DNA of 33,598 nt from Limosilactobacillus kribbianus (lineage in GTDB: Bacteria; Bacillota; Bacilli; Lactobacillales; Lactobacillaceae). Below the pieces are notes generated by a model that saw nothing but the letters and a program-made list of their open reading frames with translations, did not search any database and was not told the DNA's origin. Positions 31,921-33,598 of the stretch are shown here, one piece after another (within the stretch, counting starts at the first letter, position 1; the number at the start of each line of letters is the position of its first letter). A program made the position numbers and the translations under genes. Location of the stretch: positions 1 through 33,598 of the forward strand of contig NZ_JAOVYZ010000020.1 in NCBI RefSeq assembly GCF_026413145.1, read 5' to 3'.

Positions 31921-33416
31921 GTGGCTGAAAACAACCTAAGTTAATCACCACGCCGACCTTGGTGCTGATGATTATCTCAACGATTTACGGCTTTGGGAAT
32001 GTTTCCATTGCCTATGCACAAATGGCCTACGCTGGGATGTTTTGGTACATCCTGGCTGGGGTCTGCTTCTTCTTTCCGTGCTGCCTGATGATGGCGGAGT
32101 ACGGATCGGCCTTTAAGGACGCCAAGGGTGGTATTTACTCCTGGCTGGCCGGTTCCATCGGGGAGAAGATGGCCTTTATTGGTACCTTCATCTGGCTTTC
32201 GAGCTGGATTCTCTGGCTGGTCTCCAGTGCCTCGCGCCTGTGGATCACCTTGTCGGCCCTGCTCTTTGGGCACGACACGACGCAGCATTGGCACTTCTGG
32301 ATCTTTAATTCGACAGAACTGATTGGAATCCTGGCGATTATCTTTGTCCTCTTAGTGACCTTCCTGAGTTCGCAGGGAATGAACGGAATTACCAAGATTA
32401 GTTCCTTTGGTGGGGCCTTCATGATCGGGATGAACGCGATTTTCATCCTGGCCAGCCTGGTGGCAATCATTGCCAACAAGGGGGTCACCGCCCAGCCAAT
32501 CCATGGCATCAGCAGTTTCTTCGAGTCACCAAATCCGTCCTTTAAGACGCCGATTGCGGTGATCTCCTTCGTTGTCTACGCCATCTTTGCCTACAGCGGG
32601 ATGGAAAACCTCGGTGGGGTGACCGACAGCATGAAGGACCCGGAACATACCTTCCCGCGCGGCCTGGTAATCGGGTCATTGCTGACGATCGGGAGCTACG
32701 TGCTGATGATTCTGATGACCGGCTTTACCGTCAACTACGACCACGTCATCGCGCGGCCGAACGTCAACCTGGGGAACGTGACCTACGTGGTCTTTGACCG
32801 CCTTGGTTACATGATGGGAGTCTCGCTGGGCCTGAGCCACGCGACCAACCTCCTGCTCGGCAACATTTTCACCCGGCTGATTGCCTTATCTGGTCTGCTG
32901 GGGATGTTAGGCGCTATGTTCCTGCTGGTTTACTCGCCGATCAAGTCCTTCGTGATGGGGGCTAATCCAAAGCTGTGGCCGGCCCGGGTGACGAAGCTGA
33001 ACAAGCACGGCATGCCGGCCTTTGCGATGTGGCTGCAGGCGATCTTTGTCTGCTGCATCATCTTCCTGATTTCCTTCGGGGGCTCGGCCGCCAGCGCCTT
33101 CTACCAGATTCTGACCGACATGGTCAACGTTTCGGCCTGCGCGCCCTACATCTTCTTGGTCGGGGCCTTCCCGATTTTCCAAAAGAAGGAAATTCCGCAC
33201 GACTTTGTGGTCTTTAAGAACCGTTTCTGGACCAAGGTCTTGGTAGTTTTCGTCGAGATCATCGTTTGCCTGGGGATCATCTTTACCTGCGTCCAACCAA
33301 TTTTGGACCACGATCTTCAGACGGCCTTCTGGACTGCCTTTGGTCCGGTCTTCTTCGGCATTTTGGCCTGGCTGTTTTACCGGCACGCGGTGAAGAAAAA
33401 TCATTTGAATCTTTAG
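31921..33416 (+). pseudogene. yjeM: YjeM-type glutamate/GABA-family amino-acid transporter with an apparent 5' frameshift
   Basis: A 12-helix APC-superfamily transporter closely resembling E. coli YjeM along its length (IYGFGNVSIAYAQMAYAG, MMAEYGSAFKDAKGGIYSW, DTTQHW, FAYSGMENLGGVTD, NVNLGNVTYVVFDRLG, GMPAFAMWLQ, VSFGGSAASAFY-like). The natural start appears to be GTG at 31921 (reads MAENNLS then stops at TAA 31942). Re-reading one base at A31938 gives NNL-KLITTPTLVLMIIS and joins the long frame, so a single base seems to be missing. The long frame itself has only TTG 31959, GTG 31962 or ATG 31968 as starts, without a ribosome site. The rest (485 codons) is intact. It may be a recent inactivation, a read error or expression from a weak internal start. 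Substrate is inferred from family only. Confidence 0.75.
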
Positions 33417-33427
33417 TCTGAACTAAT

Positions 33428-33469
33428 AAAAAGACTGGTGAGAGAAATTACTTTCTCATCAGTCTTTTT
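33428..33469 (+). terminator. Terminator of the yjeM gene
   Basis: An 18-bp stem, 33428-33445 with 33452-33469 (two G-U), 6-nt loop; A5 on the left and T5 on the right make it usable in both directions. Confidence 0.9.
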
Positions 33470-33522
33470 AATTACGGCAGATTGTAAAATTTAAGTTGAA
33501 CATTTAAGTGGACAGAAAAACC

Positions 33523-33578
33523 CATCAAGGTCTTTAATGGTGTTACCGTACAATCCATTAGAAAGAAGGACCTTGATG
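33523..33578 (+). promoter_or_regulatory. Inverted repeat hiding the transposase ribosome site and start codon
   Basis: CATCAAGGTCTTT (33523-33535) is complementary to AAGGACCTTGATG (33566-33578): 13 bp with one G-U pair. The right arm contains the AAGGA ribosome site and the ATG. A further 5-bp AATGG/CCATT pairing (33536-33540 with 33555-33559) continues the helix inward. Confidence 0.75.
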
Positions 33579-33598
33579 AGCACCACTATTTTATCATT
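33576..33598 (+). CDS. IS30-family transposase, first eight codons only
   Basis: ATG at 33576 with AAGGA 5 bp upstream gives MSTTILS and a started Phe/Leu codon, the N-terminus of a lactobacillar IS30-type transposase family as I recall it. The rest of the gene is beyond the window, so integrity cannot be judged. Its start is buried in the hairpin described at 33523-33578. Confidence 0.65.

Larger units (their letters stand above)
33482..33598 (+). mobile_element. Left end of an IS30-family insertion sequence, cut by the window edge
   Basis: The sequence from about 33482 (TTGTAAAATTTAAGTTGAAC and following ATTTAAGTGGACAGAAAAA) resembles the terminal region of lactobacillar IS30 elements such as ISLpl1. 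It leads directly into a transposase start at 33576. The right end is outside the window, so the exact left boundary and target duplication cannot be set. Confidence 0.75.

Overview
The window looks like a chromosomal segment of a low-to-mid G+C lactic acid bacterium, most likely a heterofermentative Lactobacillaceae species of the Limosilactobacillus type. This is inferred from the Mub-type LPXTG adhesin, lactobacillus-like core gene order, AGGAGG-type ribosome sites, frequent TTG/GTG starts and a base composition near 50% G+C in housekeeping genes. The species cannot be fixed from the sequence alone.

Region 1 (1-6113) is one very large cell-wall-anchored mucus-binding adhesin: YSIRK-type signal, Ser/Ala-rich segment, an AT-rich module of foreign composition, MucBP/Mub-B2-like modules, a 60-bp tandem repeat array and an LPQTG anchor. 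It is followed by an unusually well folded 3' region with a terminator. Region 2 (6119-11022) holds, on the minus strand, a HIT hydrolase with a small coiled-coil partner; then on the plus strand ecsA-ecsB-trmB, a secreted DNA/RNA nuclease, and a convergent small membrane protein. Region 3 (11100-14510) holds a thioredoxin-like protein, a YtpR-type tRNA-binding protein, murC and a Bax-inhibitor-1 family membrane protein, each largely separated by hairpins.

Region 4 (14547-22910) is the conserved replication/repair/translation block: polA, mutM joined in frame to coaE, nrdR, dnaB, dnaI, then an L20-type leader with attenuator and infC-rpmI-rplT. infC appears to use an AUA start codon. Region 5 (22946-28481) is a tightly packed, often overlapping operon for ribosome assembly, NAD synthesis and tRNA modification: yqeG, yqeH, yhbY, nadD, yqeK, rsfS, a methyltransferase and tmcAL. 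Region 6 (28524-29420) is yceD-rpmF behind a perfect-consensus promoter. Region 7 (29576-33469) is an ArlRS-like two-component system and a YjeM-type amino-acid transporter gene whose 5' end carries an apparent -1 frameshift. The window ends inside the left end of an IS30-family element (about 33482 onward) whose transposase start is buried in a long hairpin.

Most of the window is ordinary core chromosome. The points most worth a second look are the MutM-CoaE fusion, the AUA start of infC, the mosaic adhesin and its structured 3' RNA, the frameshifted yjeM start, and the IS30 start-codon hairpin. I found no CRISPR array, tRNA, rRNA, prophage or clear defence system.
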